Assembly (NCBI GenBank): GCA_034336665.1
Contig: JAPFBE010000002.1
Coordinates: 82,901,905 to 82,965,904, forward strand
Direction of reading: 5' to 3'
Length of the DNA: 64,000 bases
Origin: Luscinia megarhynchos
Lineage: Eukaryota; Chordata; Aves; Passeriformes; Turdidae
The translations under genes and the position numbers were made by a program. Under the pieces are notes generated by a model. The model did not search any database. It worked only from the letters and a program-made list of their open reading frames with translations, and was not told the origin of the DNA. Below are positions 51,151-64,000 of this stretch, in pieces (the stretch's first letter is position 1; the number at the start of each line of letters is the position of its first letter).

Positions 51151-53228
51151 ATGAATCTGTTAAGAATTCATAGCCTTTTGTTTTTCTTTTTAGGGCTTCA
51201 GTATTGAAATTAAAAGATTATATGAGAAATAAGCTTTTTTTTCCCTATTTTTTTAACATCATGAATGAAAAGTCATTATGAAAATGAAAAAGCATGAAAA
51301 TGAGATGTGTACCAAATAGGTTAGAGAACAAATAAAGGCAGTCTAATTTCTGTTTTGGGAGCCTGACACTTGATTTTTCTTCTGCTCTTTGATAGTATTA
51401 GCAGCCTGTAAATGGCAAGTATTTCCTAATCAGGGAAAAGTAAGTGTAGATCTATATTTTCTCATGAAACAGGTTTCCTCTTCCCAGAAATATATCAGAA
51501 CTGGCATTATGCTGTCTCTGAATTCTGCCCTTGCTAGCATGGACCATGAATGGCTTTAGAAAGTAAAGGTGTTTTTTTGGATATAAATTTTATCTGTCCT
51601 GTCTCCCTATTTCCCTCCCCTGGGGTTTCTTCCCAGCTGACCCAGAGCAAGAGGACAAATGAGTAGTGGGGCTTCCTGCAAGGATCGAGAGGCATGGGGA
51701 GCAAGTGGCACAGCTGTTGGGGAGGAGGTGTTTGTGAGGCTTCATCCATGGTATGTTTTTTGCTTACCCAGCTCTGTAAATTCAAGTGCCACCTAAAATC
51801 AGGGGCTTTTTGCTGTACAAATTAGGTACTGAAGGCAAAAATTTACTGAAGTCACAGCTAATTTTGAGGAATGAGAATGGAGGATTTACAGGTTCACAAC
51901 TTGGTAACTTTGGCTTCTTGAAGAGATTTTCCTGTCAAACTGTGCCTGATAGTATTATAAGCAGAGAGCAGGACCTTACTGTCTAAATTGCAAGCAGGAA
52001 CCTTTATGAAGCCATACTTATCATTCCCATCTTATTTGGATTTGTGGGATAGATTCAGCAGAATATTTGCCAGAATTAGAAGGTGAAGGTGAAAGCTTCT
52101 GCAAAGTGTGAAGCAAATTAATCACATTGATTGAGCTACATGTCATTTTACAACTTCTCTGTTTTCAAAATTTTGACTCTGCTCTTACTTTTCCTCTCCT
52201 TTTGCTCACTAATGGCTTTTACAACAAGAAGTCTGGAAAATTCCTCCTCTCCCACACTTCTGCAGTACCACAAAATTACAAAAATACTGCTTTGCTCCAT
52301 GTGAATATTTATTCCTACCTGGTCTTCATTTACACTCAAATGTGAAGAGGTGAACAATGGTTTAAGCATGTAAATATTCAAAGCTGAAATGGAAATTACC
52401 AAACTGCTATTTGTCAGGGATTGCTTTAAGCTTCCAATTCTGATTTTTTTAACCTTTTGGATGAAGAGCTTCATAACTGATGGCAGTTAAGATTTTGTAT
52501 TTGTTTTTTGTATTTGTTTGCAGTTTTGACAGTGAGATTAGGAGGAGTATTTTGGAAACAGTATAGTGGTGTTCTACTACAAATCTGCACTGATGTCTAT
52601 GTTTGAAGTAGAAACAAAAAACTTTGTAGATAGTAGCCTTGATGATAGTGCTTTACATTTTGTCAGTTTGAAAACAGCTTTTGAAAATTGCTGTTTATGT
52701 TTGGTTACTACAAATTGCTGTACTGCCAATAAAGAGTATATCTGATGATGCTGTCCACACAAAGACTTTATTAGCCTGGAATCTCCCTTGCTGAATATTT
52801 TTTTAATCAGTGGGCATCTGGAATCAGAGTCTGTATTAGATTAATTCAGATTAAATTCAGATGTAGAAAATTTATTATTTAAATGTCAGTATTTCAACAG
52901 TCTGTGTAAGGAGAAAGTAGCCTGTCTCCCATGCAGAACAGGGATAGGCTGGATTTGGAAGCCAGAGGATGGGACATGAAGATTAAATTTTGTCTACTGT
53001 AGGTTAGAATAAGAAAATAAGGTGATGCTAAAAGAGTGAGAAGAAGTGTGATAGGGCTAATAATTGCAGAAGGACAGATAGAAGGAAGAGAAAAACAACA
53101 GAACAATACAAAGGCCAAGTTAGGGGTGACGGGGTGAAAATCAAAGTTCTAAATCAAGATTATTTGTGAGGTAGTTTATAGTTGGTTTTCTAGTCTGACT
53201 GCTATCATCTTGCCTAGATACCCTCAGG

Positions 53229-53250
53229 AAAAATAAAAATAAAAATAAAG
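53229..53250. repeat. (AAAAT)n simple repeat
   Basis: About four units of aaaat/aaata sit in a row. It is short and unremarkable. Confidence 0.85.
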
Positions 53251-55407
53251 TTGTCTGTTACTTACAAAGTTTGCTATGCTCATATGGTAACATCTTTTAC
53301 TCTCTGTAAACAGGAAGGAGAATAGGAGCCTTGGTGACTTGATAGTGGTGGTAACTGGCTAAACAAATTACAGTTCCATATGACCTTCCTAGCAGAAGTG
53401 TTCAATGAGGGTTTAAATTTCAAAGGAAAATTATCTTAAGCAATAAGAGAGATCACTTGAGATTAGTAGCTAGTTAAGAAGCTGTGTTCACAGAAGAGGC
53501 AAGAGAAGAAAATGGAGGAGGTTTATAATCAAAAGAGCAAATGTTGGACAGTTGCCAGAAGAAGAAGGCAAATGAAGGAATGTCTGTATCTGATTATTAG
53601 TGAAAGAAGGCAGGTTCATTTCCTGCTACTTGCCAAGACTATTGTGTCAGATTCTCCTGTTCATTGCTCGTAGTATGACTATTGCTCTTGTTCCTCGTGC
53701 CATGGTTTGCCATGGTTACCTCATCTCAAGGCAGCACTGGCACCACCCCTCAGGGGAAGGAGGTTCAGTGGCCTTAAAACTCCTGGTGGCAGATGGGAAA
53801 GCCAATGGCTTCTGCTTCCCAGTGTTAACTCTGCTTTGCTTGGTGGCATAGGGTGATAGGGAGGATACATGAGGTGGGATGGAGAGAGATTGCTTCAGGA
53901 TGCAATGATCTGTAGCTCACCCTGTTTTGTATGTCTGCAGCGATGTGTGTTTGTAGCTGGTTGAGTGGTTTGGGTTCCTGATACATTGATATGTGGGGGA
54001 AGAGGAAAATGAGGGGAATCCAGTGCAGTCCAAAACTCATATACAGTTCCTAGGTCAGCAAGGAGGGTATATATGGCCTGCATACTGAGTGTATACCTGG
54101 TTCTGTATTCTCATATTCTTCTTGGGCAGGAAGGGATGAATTCCAACCCTGAACTAAATTTTCTGTTCATGTACACATAATCATGCTCATGTATGTTGTT
54201 ACTAGCCTGCCAGACCAGCTTGGGACTGGAATTTTTTATATTAAACCATGTGACCTGATTGTGCACCCAGGCTTGAGATTCAGAGAAACAGCTGTAGTGT
54301 GAGACCTCATACAAGATCATATGCAAAGCTAAGTTCATCTGTGTATTAATCTATCCCTTCATACTTCATGTGCAAACCGGTTGTGCTACCATCCTGAAAG
54401 GGATTTCTGTGTGTCTCTTTTTCCTTTCGAGTATGACTTTGTATCTGTATGTATGCCTCTGTGCAACTGTGTAAATATTCCTTGATTCTTTCATGATACC
54501 CATGTAGTGACTAAGAATATGCTTGCTATTTTCTGCTTCTGGATCAAACAGAAGATTTATGCTTTCTTTTCTTTATTTTCTCACCATTTTTTTTAACCAG
54601 GAACATTTTAATATTTTTTTCCCTTTTCAGTAATGGATTTCATGACAAATTTCTACCACTTTTGCTATAGCAAGTGGAAGTAGGATCAGCAGAAGGCAGC
54701 TATACCATAATCACTTTGAGCTCAATAAGGAGATCTTTACAGGCAACTTTGTTCTTATTTCTTAACGGGATTAAGAAGCTCAGCTCTTTAAATTCTTGCA
54801 TATAACACTGACATTTCGAGGGTGTGTTTGGACCAAGGAGTTCAAAGAGAAGGAATAAAAAAGAAAAGCCAATATGACTTTGTTTTTTACCTTGCTGCAG
54901 GAGCAGTTTGTGCAAATCGCCTATAAGCTTATTGACCTGAATCTTTGACTCCTTGTTTTCTCTGGATTTGGCTGGAGTGTAGACACTGATGGAGCACTGA
55001 TAGAGGTGATTGCACAGCCCTCGGCTTTGCTTGGCACCAGACGCCCCCCCTCCCTGCCCCTGACATTATCTTTCCCTGGCAATACTTCTGTTCTGCTGGA
55101 GCTCGTATTCCTTTAAATTTTTTAGATTATTTTATAATTCATTGCATTTTACTTATGTAGACTTTCTGACTAAATGGAGTATACATTCATTCTTTGTGGT
55201 AATAAGAGACAGAATAGACATGTATCTATTTTCATCTCCTAGAATAACTAGAATATGCATAAGAACTCACAGCACTACTCCCTCCAAGAATGCAATAGTT
55301 ACCTCTTACTGACTTTGTGCATGTTTTTGACACTCTTGGATTCTCATAGTCCCCAGAGTAAGGGTTCCCTTATGTTTATCTGTATCACATTCAGCTGAAA
55401 CAACTTT

Positions 55408-55787
55408 AGAAGATGAGGCTGGGGGGGAATCTCATCACTCTCTGCATGCACCTGACAGGAGGCTGTAGTGAGGTTCAGTCTCTTCTGCCGTGCCTGCAGT
55501 GAGAGGATGAGAGAAAATGGCCCTAAATTGAGACAGGGGATATTCAGATTGAGATTAGATATTAGAAAAACATTTTTCACTGTTAGGCATTAGGGTGGTG
55601 AGGCACTGGGATGGGCTGCCCAGGGAGATGGTGGAATCACCATCCCTGGAGGTGCTGAAGAGGTGTCTGGGTCTGGCTCTGGGTGATGGGCTTTAAGGGT
55701 TTAGGGGTTACAGTGACAGTGCTGGGTGGACAGCTGGACCTGATGATCTTAAAGGTCCCTTCCAACCCTGACAATTCTATGATTCTG
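55408..55787 (+). mobile_element. CR1 LINE, 5'-truncated copy with intact 3' end
   Basis: The copy begins within 'agaagatgaggctggggg', proceeds through 'tctcatcactctctg', 'cctgacaggaggctgtagtg', 'agaggatgagagaaaatggcc', 'gggctgcccagggagatggt' and 'caccatccctggaggtgct', and finishes with 'gatgatcttaaaggtccctt', 'ccaaccctgacaattctatg' and 'attctga'. The 5' truncation and the octamer-like 3' terminus (attctatg) are the standard form of avian CR1 insertions. It is the least decayed CR1 in the window, in the same orientation as ZFPM2. Confidence 0.95.
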
Positions 55788-57855
55788 ATCTTCCATGCTT
55801 TTTGTCAGATGCTGAATATGGACAAAGAAAGAAGGAGGTTCTCTGATAACAGCTTTTGAACAATGCCAGGTCAGAATTAGATTGGATCCTAGCAGGATGA
55901 AAGGAGATCTTTTTCATCTGAACATCAGCATTTGCCTTGTGCTTTACCTCTTAAGGTTCCTCATTCCTTCCTGCTACTGCAGCTCAGAGGACCACGTGTT
56001 TTCTTTCTAGAAGGTAAAAGTGATATCTGAAAAGGTTGATCTTGACCTTTTTTTTTTCTTTTTCACCATTCACTAGAGAGCATGTAAAGGCTTCCAAAAC
56101 AAAAAGTACAAGATTGCCTGTTTTGCACCTTTTTTATTTATTGCTAACCCATATTTAAACTTGTCAGGCCATATTTTCAGTCCATCTTAAACCTGTGTAG
56201 GTATTAACATCATCTTAAGTTGGATAAAAATTTGACCTAAGTTGAACAAGCAAACCCTTTTTTCTAATCAAGACATTAAATAATTGGCCATCAAGCAGAA
56301 AATTATATCTCAAAAAGAAATTAGAAAGCTATGTTTCAAGAAATAAATACATAGATCCAAATAGAAAACATTATTTTAACTGTACAGAATTAAAACATGC
56401 AAGAAACACTTAAACAGCTTACTCAACTTTAAGCAGTTTATCAAAGCAACTCCAGCCTTTTCAGTCAGCACATTTTGGTTTTCTTAAGAACAATGGAATT
56501 CTGAATTCTATCTCAGCTAGGGATAGAATTCAGGAAGGGATTATTTGGTTACAACAAGTAGTGTAATGTCCTCTTTCTGGAAAGTCACAAAACTTGAACC
56601 TGGATTGACTTAAATTTGAGGTAAAATTTGACAGGATATGAATTGCAAATTAATAAGGGTAATCTTCTTTAAAACATGAAATGCACAAATGACACATTTC
56701 ACCACATGTTCTTAGTTCATGTGTACTGTACATCTGTTTCTAATTTTGTTTATAATGAAGGTCCATTTACTATCTTTTTTGTCTTATTTGGTGATCCTGA
56801 CACAAAAATTCTGAATACATTTTCAGAGGTTTTAAGTGTTCTAAGACATGGCTGAAAAAATTCTTGTCAGCACAGGCCCAAAAAGCAGACTTGCTCACAG
56901 GTTGTGTACTATATTTACAGCAATTTAACTGTGAAAGGATCAGTAAAAATAAATAAAGCAAGGGCCACATTTATGCCATTATTGGATAAATATGGATAAG
57001 ACAAATATTATTGCTGGATAGAGAAAAAGAAGCACATATTTTTGACTGCTAAGTCTTTTTCTTGGGTTTGATTCACAGAAGCCTAGACTGGTTTCAAAAT
57101 TGTGTGTAATACAACATGTATGTGGGAGCACACCTGTAAAGGTAGGGAATTGGCTGCTTTTGAAACTGAACCATCTGAAGTGTTGATTATTTCAAATTAA
57201 CACAGTATTTGTTTTCAACAAAGTAAATTAATATTTCACTGTGTAAGAACATATATCTAATGCCACTATTTATGTAGTCAGGTGTGGAAGTCTTATAAAA
57301 ACTGGATTCATATATGATAATGATTTTAGCTGCATAATATAAAATGAAGTGTTCTTGGTTGGGTGAAGAATTATTACAGGAGGTTGAATAATTCTGCAGT
57401 AGGGATGGAACAGAATTGTTATATAATTAAATTGAAATATGAACTTCCAGAAGAGCCTTCAAACTTAGGATTTGAAACTTGTTAGAATTTCTCTGAAGTA
57501 ATTTCTCTGTTCTGCTGCAGGCTGGTTAGAATCTCATGGATTGTTGATTTCCATTAAATAATTTCTGAAAATTATATTAAGCAACAATCTTTATTAGTGG
57601 CATGTAAATATCTTTTAAAATGTGCTTCTGCTGCTTTTCTAATCAAGTGCTTAGAGCTATGTAGTTTGAACCTCAGGCTAGTACTTGCATATGTCTAATA
57701 GAATTCTTGTATTTGAAGTTTTAATGGGGAAAGATTGAAAAGATGCAAGACTTTTTTTCCTTTTTTAAAAATTTGTAGAAGCTCTTGAGTAGCCAATATG
57801 TCTGAATGATGTTCATTTGTAGCACAGGTGTATAGAATTTCTCCCTAAAAATTAC

Positions 57856-57927
57856 TACATATATATATATATATATATATACATACATGCATACACACAT
57901 ACATATATACGTGTGTATATATATATT
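57856..57927. repeat. TA/CA compound microsatellite
   Basis: An (AT)n run (57859-57880) passes into acatacatgcatacacacat and then acatatatacgtgtgtatat, a mixed TA and CA/TG repeat of about 70 bp. It is likely length-variable between individuals. Confidence 0.92.
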
Positions 57928-60900
57928 TAAAACCCCTTTAATAAAAAGAAAGTGAGGAATACAATTTAGAGAACACTTTCACTGTTCTGGAGGAAATGCA
58001 TTTGAATGAGTGATCCTTGTCTTGAAGGGACTTCAAAAGCAAACAGTGGCGATAATGAGAACATATCAAACATGTAGAGAAAGAGGAAGGCCAGACTGAG
58101 TCTAGATGAATGTGCTGCACAGCAGTGTCTTATCCCTGGAGAAAAGTGCTGTAGCTGAAATAGTTAGAAATAATTGACACTGCTTTTTAACATGATCACT
58201 GTGCTGAAATGTAATGTGTCAAGATGTCATTTTATTAAACATAGTGGTGATTTTAATAGGAGCCAAAATAGTTTCATACCACTGTTTTGGAGAGCTAACT
58301 TCTTGCACCTTTGTGGGCACTTGCCAACACTTGAATATTCACAAACCAATCCTAAAAATTCGGGAAAGAGATGATGCATTGTTTCTGAGACTTGCTGGAC
58401 AAATAATTCTAAGAGTGCTTAGGGAAAATGGAAGCATACAGTTATTTCAAATTAGGTTTATCCCAGGAGAAATTATGACTGTTAATCAGCATGACAGAAG
58501 ACAATAATTGCCTGCAAAGAAGCAAAGTATTGAGGTGATTAACATAATCTGAAATAAAATGCAGTAGATTAACTTGTTCAGGTGCTGGTTTCTTTCAGGT
58601 ACACTACCAAATCAATCATCTGAGGGCCAGATTTTGCTCATACTTTCTGTATTTGTAGAGTAGGGTGTCTCAGTTGATTTTTATGGGCTTCACTGAAATT
58701 ATTTGTGATATCAGATTAATTGATAACAGTCTAGTAGTGATAGCACCAAATCTCTTCCTCTGTCTCTCTGTCCTTGTAAGGCTTGTAGAATAAACCCATT
58801 GCATGGCACTGTACCCACTCCAGTTGTTTATCTTGTCCTCATTTCATTTGGCAAATATGACAAAGTATGGAAACATCCCTCCCATATTATTAGTATCTTT
58901 ATGCTCACAGTTCTATTACCATTCCAAATGCTTATAAAATAATTTTTTGCATTATTGTATACCCAGGATGATTTATATCTGCTGATACTTGTATTGCCAT
59001 TACAATTGTGGTGAAATATATACATAGAATAATTTAAATACAAAAAGGTTAGTTAAGGCCTGTTAGATGTCATTGATATTCTTAAGAATAGTGTGTGCTG
59101 CTGAAATGTAAGTTACATTGAATGAATTAAGTATTTGTATTTTAATTGTATATGGTTTATTTCAAAGTTGCTGAGTATGGCTTTTGAAGAGAGGTTCCTG
59201 GCAACAGTCCTCAGCTTACAGTGTGTTTCTCAGGAATCAAGAGCAGGATTATCACTGTGTGTAAGCTCTGTTACTGGTTGCAGGCATTGAGATAAAGTGA
59301 ATAACAAAGGACAGTTTTGATTGCTGATCTATAGTTTCTGAAGCTCTGGCATCTAGTTTGTATGTATAGTCTCAGAATCCTTGTTTGGTTGGATCTAGAA
59401 TCACTGCCACTGTAGACTGGCAGAAAGGAGCAGGCCCCCACCCCTTCACAGCCAGTCACACTGATCTGTCACCATCCAAGAGGTTATGTCCTTGCCAAGT
59501 GAAAGTCTACAGTGAGTAACTCCCCAGGTCTTTGCATTGCGTCTGTTCTCTCTTTTGGCAATGCTGAGTGCTACAGGCTTTGCAACAATTTATTTCTGAG
59601 CTGATTTATTATAATTGAGAAGTGATGTTTCATTCTGAACAGCTGTGTGAGGATGTTAACAATTCAAGTTTACATTTATGCTGCCAGAAAGAGGGAAAAC
59701 AAACTGAATTTCAAACTTTTATTGTTCCCTCACTCTAATAGAAGCTGCTGTGTGCTTTTTGTGACTAGTACAGTCCTTCACCCAAAGCTGTTTTGTCTGA
59801 TGATAAAACCATGCACGTTTTTCATCTCTTTTATGACCTTATCTTTTGTGAGTGGCTTCTGTGAAGGTATCCCAACTATGGGAAGCACCTGGTAAACATA
59901 CGTGATATCTGTGCCGTGATAAGCAGTTGCAAACAAGAAAGTAGATCTGTCAGTTCTGAACTGTTCATTGTTAAAAATACTTTGTTGATTTAGCTGATTG
60001 CAAAATACATTATAGAGTGCCTAACAGCTGCTGTAACATTCCTAGTCAAGAAAGTTCAATAGTTACATTGTACGAGACTTTCTGTAAGAGCCTAATACTG
60101 ATAGGAACAACATGGATTAAAACAGCAGGATTGAGATGAACTGCTAACCCATGTGCTTCTATAAAATACCACAACTACTTGTGGTACAAGCTGATTAAGT
60201 ACAAATTGGGAAGTCTTTAATTTGTTAAAAAGATTAAAGTGAAATTACTTGTTAATATTCAAGTCTCTCTTTCCTACTTGTCAGTGTTGTCAGAGAAGCT
60301 GGAGTTCTCTCTCATGTGTCTGGTAATATGTCTCTCTTACAGTCGTCAGATTTCCTGACCAACTTCACCACCTTGAATTACACTGAATTGTCTATTGGAT
60401 AAACATTAGGCTATTTAAACCATATTTTAAAAAAAGAAACCTAAAAATACTATAACTTGAACTGTTTTTGAAGACAACATAAACAGTCAATGCTGGTAAG
60501 AAATTGTAAGGTCAAGATGAAAATTCAATCCACATTACATATTGAAGTTGTTTAAATAAGACAGGGTTTTTTTTCCTCTTAGTTAAGCAGTATTTTGTGT
60601 ATTCAGCATTTCAGCATAAGTCAGAGATTTGTTTCCCCCAACTTTAGCTGACTAAAGATAGGTTCCTAGTCTAAGCTGTGTGTTTAAGAGGATGATTCAT
60701 TTCATCTCTCTGACACTGAGGGGTCTCATATCTCAGGCATCCTAGAATAGGATGAATCACTCAGGAGGTTTCTTTCTTCCCTGTCTATAAGAGTGTCTAC
60801 GTAAGTAGTCTGGACAAGCTTAACTTTCAGGCATCTAAGGTTAGAGGTGATGAGTTCTGCCAAAAGTGTAACTTTAATACCAAGTATAGAGAAGTAGTAG

Positions 60901-63900
60901 AAATTCCAGTAGACTTACTTGACTCATGACTGAACATAGTTTATGGTATTATATGTGCTTACTCATAAGAGTATTTTTTCATGCAATGGTCATTTAAAGG
61001 ACAGAATTCACTTATAAGACTTAAATCTTCTTAAACAGAAGCAGGTTTTGGTTCATTTTAGAGTACTTACGCCACTCTTTGATGGGAAAAAGTTATTTAT
61101 CCTTTACCTTAAATATATTACGTGTAATTGAGCAGCAAAGTAAAGAAAAAGTGTGAGAAAACCCAAAATAATGGGATTAGAAAGGAATAACAAATTAGTA
61201 GCAAATGGATATATAGGCAAAAAAAAAATTGATTGGACTTTGAAGAAAGAAATAATTAATGTCCTGGATCCGGTTAAATGTCTACACCTGTAAATTGAAG
61301 AAAAATGAAATCAGTCCTAAAATAAATATTAAAAAATAGTCTTATTCCGACTAAAATGTAGTCAGTGACTGAACAGAAAGAGTAAAGAATGGAAAGAAAA
61401 TAAAATCTGAAAGGAAATAAACTGCTTTGTGCTAAACAAATGTTAACTGCTAAAATAGCTTTAAATATGGGCAAAGAAAAGAAAAAAAGCTTGGGAGATG
61501 TGCTTTGTTATCAGCTCTTCTGCTAAGCCTCCTTTTGGCTTTTTAAAAAAGCAGTTGCAGTGTCTCCAGCACCAAACTCATTGTTTTGGTTGCCCATTTC
61601 AATCTGACCTTGATGCTCAACTGAGCCTTGGATAGACTTCACTCCCTGGTGGATTCAGAAATTGGCAGTGATCTACCATTTGTTGGTTTGTCTAGCAGAC
61701 TGGAGTAGTGTGGGGGAGCAGCAGAAATCAGTGTGGTGGCATTTCAGGTGTGTAATGCATGCACTTGGCAGTTTGGAATAATAGAAAATATAAATGAAAA
61801 TAATTAAGAATACTTCTAGATACAAAGTAAAGTTTTCCTTACTGTAAATTCTACACATTTTATTTACTCTATTTGTACTAGACGTGCATCAATTAATTAA
61901 AACTTGGCTATGAAAACCATGTAATTCTTAATTAATGAAATACTGAAAAAGCAAGTTAATGGAAAGTTAGTTATCTGCTAGCATACATTTTCAGATTTTT
62001 CCTCATCTCCTAAATACTTAATTATTGTTTACTATAGTTTTTGTACCTTAGCTGTTGTTCTGTCATTTTGCTTTTCAGCCCAGTCTTTTCACATAACTTT
62101 GTCTTTTTTTAATTCTAATAGTTTCATTTGTTTATTTGTTTGCTTGACTAGAAGAATGCTGAAATTTGCAAGCTAACACCAGGTTAGCATATAATTTAAC
62201 CTGGAAGAACTTAATATTTTGGAGGTTAAACTGTCCAATTATACATGCTTCTTTTCTGTCTAAAAGAATAACTATTTCTAAATTTTGCTGTTACTGTTCT
62301 GATTCAGTACATACAGCTCTGTTAAGGGCAGTGGAAGAAAAGCATTTGCATTCTATACAAAGAACATTCTAAGAACTGTCTGTGTTGGTTATACATCTTG
62401 AGTTAAAAAACAAGAATTGCCCTTGCTGTGAATTGCTTTCAAAAATTTTTGAGAAAACTGGAGTTGGTTATGTCAGGTCTGAACTTAGGAAAAATTTATT
62501 TTGTGTCTCTACAATGAAAGACAAATTTTTGCTGCTTTAAGTTGCTATGAATATAGAAAAATGAAGGTAAAATTGTCCAATAGGTTCTTCCGTCCACTCA
62601 AAGAAAGCAGAAGTCTGATTACTACAAAGTAACTATACAAATGCTAATTCAAAATAGGCTAGTTGCTTAAAAACAAATAATTGCTAAAACTGCTTAGCAG
62701 AAACTTGATGGCTTTTTCAGCACATGAGTATATTTAGGACTCTCTTCTGAAAAGTAACTTCAGATAGAACTTCAAATTCCTGGCTACAGTTGCACAGTTA
62801 ATTTAGCACAAAAAATATACTAGATATTTGTGTTGTATTCAAGTTTTATTTTGCACACTACAAGTGCACGTGAATATTCTGGACTGTGTTTTTAGTACCA
62901 CAAGTTCACTGAACTGTAGTTGTGTAATCAAACTCTGGAGTGATTATAGTATTGTGTTTGTGTGAGTAGTAGTTTATCAGGCTCTTAGACTTCATATTTG
63001 AAAAGCTGTGTTTCATGAATGCAAGGAAGAATGAGTTATTACGAGATGTTACATGTGCACAAGAAGTCAATACTTTATAGTGTTTGTATATACTCATGTA
63101 CTTGAAAACTCTGGGTCACAATCTTATCCAGTATAAATATAGCTCCAGTGATAACGTATGGGGATCTGGCATAGTTTGTTGTAATCACATTTCTTTACCT
63201 ATGTTGCTAATTAAAGCTTTTGTTATCATGAGTGGGGAAAAAATTACAATTTACTGCTTAATTGCTGTGCTTTTTGCTCCTTCTTGGTCTCCTGTTGTTA
63301 AATCAACAAAGGGTCTGATTTTTCAGTTTGTAAAATACTCAGTATTTGTTTTTCTAATGCTGTCACTTTTTTGTGGGAGATCATTTTTTAACAAGTGTCC
63401 TTCAAGTTGAATAAAAAAATTAAACCATAATCAGCCCTATTTGACTGAAGTAGTTAACTATGTAGATTTGTTTCTTTCATTCACTTCTTCTTAGTGTCTT
63501 CCTATGCCTGAGTTTCTTGGATAGGTTAGTATTTAAAAAAATCTTCAAATTCCTTAAATGCTGAAATACCATGGATTAGCTTTTCACTAGTTGTGGGAGA
63601 AAGCAGAATTTTAGTGGACCATATTTTTGTTCTGTCATTTATCTGCAGTGCATAAGAAACATTTAAGTGTCAATTCAAGAAAATCCATAACTGAAAGCCT
63701 GTATTCCTGGGGGGTTTTCCTTCTGATTTCCTTCCCTCCTTTGTACAGACTCAGTGACTTCATGTGCTTTGGTCTGAACAAGGTGCAAGCTGTGATTCTG
63801 TTTTTTAAGCATATGGAATAAATGCTGTTTTCCAAGACTGAGGGCTTCTTTGAGTCAGTGGAAACTCACAAATCTTTACATGTCCAATATTGTGTTTCAT

Positions 63901-64000
63901 TTTTTCTCTGTTTATAGACGTGTAAGTTTTCACTTAGGTGTGTAAGCAGCTGTTTGGCTATTATAGGAGCTTTGATTAAAACTCACTATTGGAATATGTC

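Larger units (their letters stand above)
48974..64000 (+). other. ZFPM2: Start of ZFPM2 intron 2 (non-coding)
   Basis: About 15 kb downstream of the exon. The next FOG2 segment, a glycine/aspartate-rich sequence continuing the acidic region, is not seen in any frame, so the intron continues past the window. It holds a 44-bp tandem duplication, a T/G-rich tract near 51100, an AAAAT run near 53230, one CR1 copy and a TA/CA microsatellite. Nothing else in 50300-55400 or 58000-64000 could be assigned. Confidence 0.78.

Noticed and set aside
54990..55080. A short C-rich stretch considered as a promoter or CpG island
   Set aside because: It is under 100 bp, has few CpG dinucleotides and has no exon next to it.
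1..64000. CRISPR arrays, operons, ribosome binding sites, rRNA or intact tRNA genes
   Set aside because: None seen. The sequence is vertebrate intronic DNA, and the only tRNA-like signals are isolated box-B-like words.

Overview
This window looks like nuclear DNA of a bird, or of a close archosaur or turtle relative. It is AT-rich, has no operons and no long open frames, and carries several CR1 LINE copies. The clearest CR1 copy ends with the avian-type 3' tail (a 'ttccaaccctgacaattctatgattctg'-like end at about 55766-55787). No bacterial, organellar or viral gene organisation is visible. The species cannot be fixed from the sequence.

The only protein-coding segment I can support firmly is one internal exon on the + strand, 48815-48973 (159 bp, phase 1 at both ends). 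I recognise it as exon 2 of ZFPM2 (FOG2), a zinc-finger cofactor of GATA4/5/6. It encodes the acidic stretch just after the N-terminal repression motif. Everything to its left (1-48814) is read as part of the large intron 1, and everything to its right (48974-64000) as the start of intron 2. No CpG-rich promoter, first exon or zinc-finger exon lies in the window.

The rest is intronic DNA with a sparse set of repeat fossils. CR1 LINEs are at 22435-23225 (-, old), 35040-35540 (+, very old), 36104-36180 (-), 38465-39275 (+, 3' end missing) and 55408-55787 (+, 3' end intact). The most unusual element is a decayed minus-strand Ty3/gypsy-type pol gene at about 29163-30830. It keeps the order reverse transcriptase end, RNase H, integrase, and this superfamily is scarce in birds. 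Other structures are a 38-bp perfect palindrome (9071-9108), local tandem duplications of 63 bp (21214-21334) and 44 bp (50190-50277), a TA/CA microsatellite (57856-57927), and T- or G/T-rich tracts on the + strand. A candidate unrecognised exon or pseudogene lies at 3890-4070.

Most short open frames in the window are what AT-rich intronic sequence gives by chance, and they are not listed as genes.
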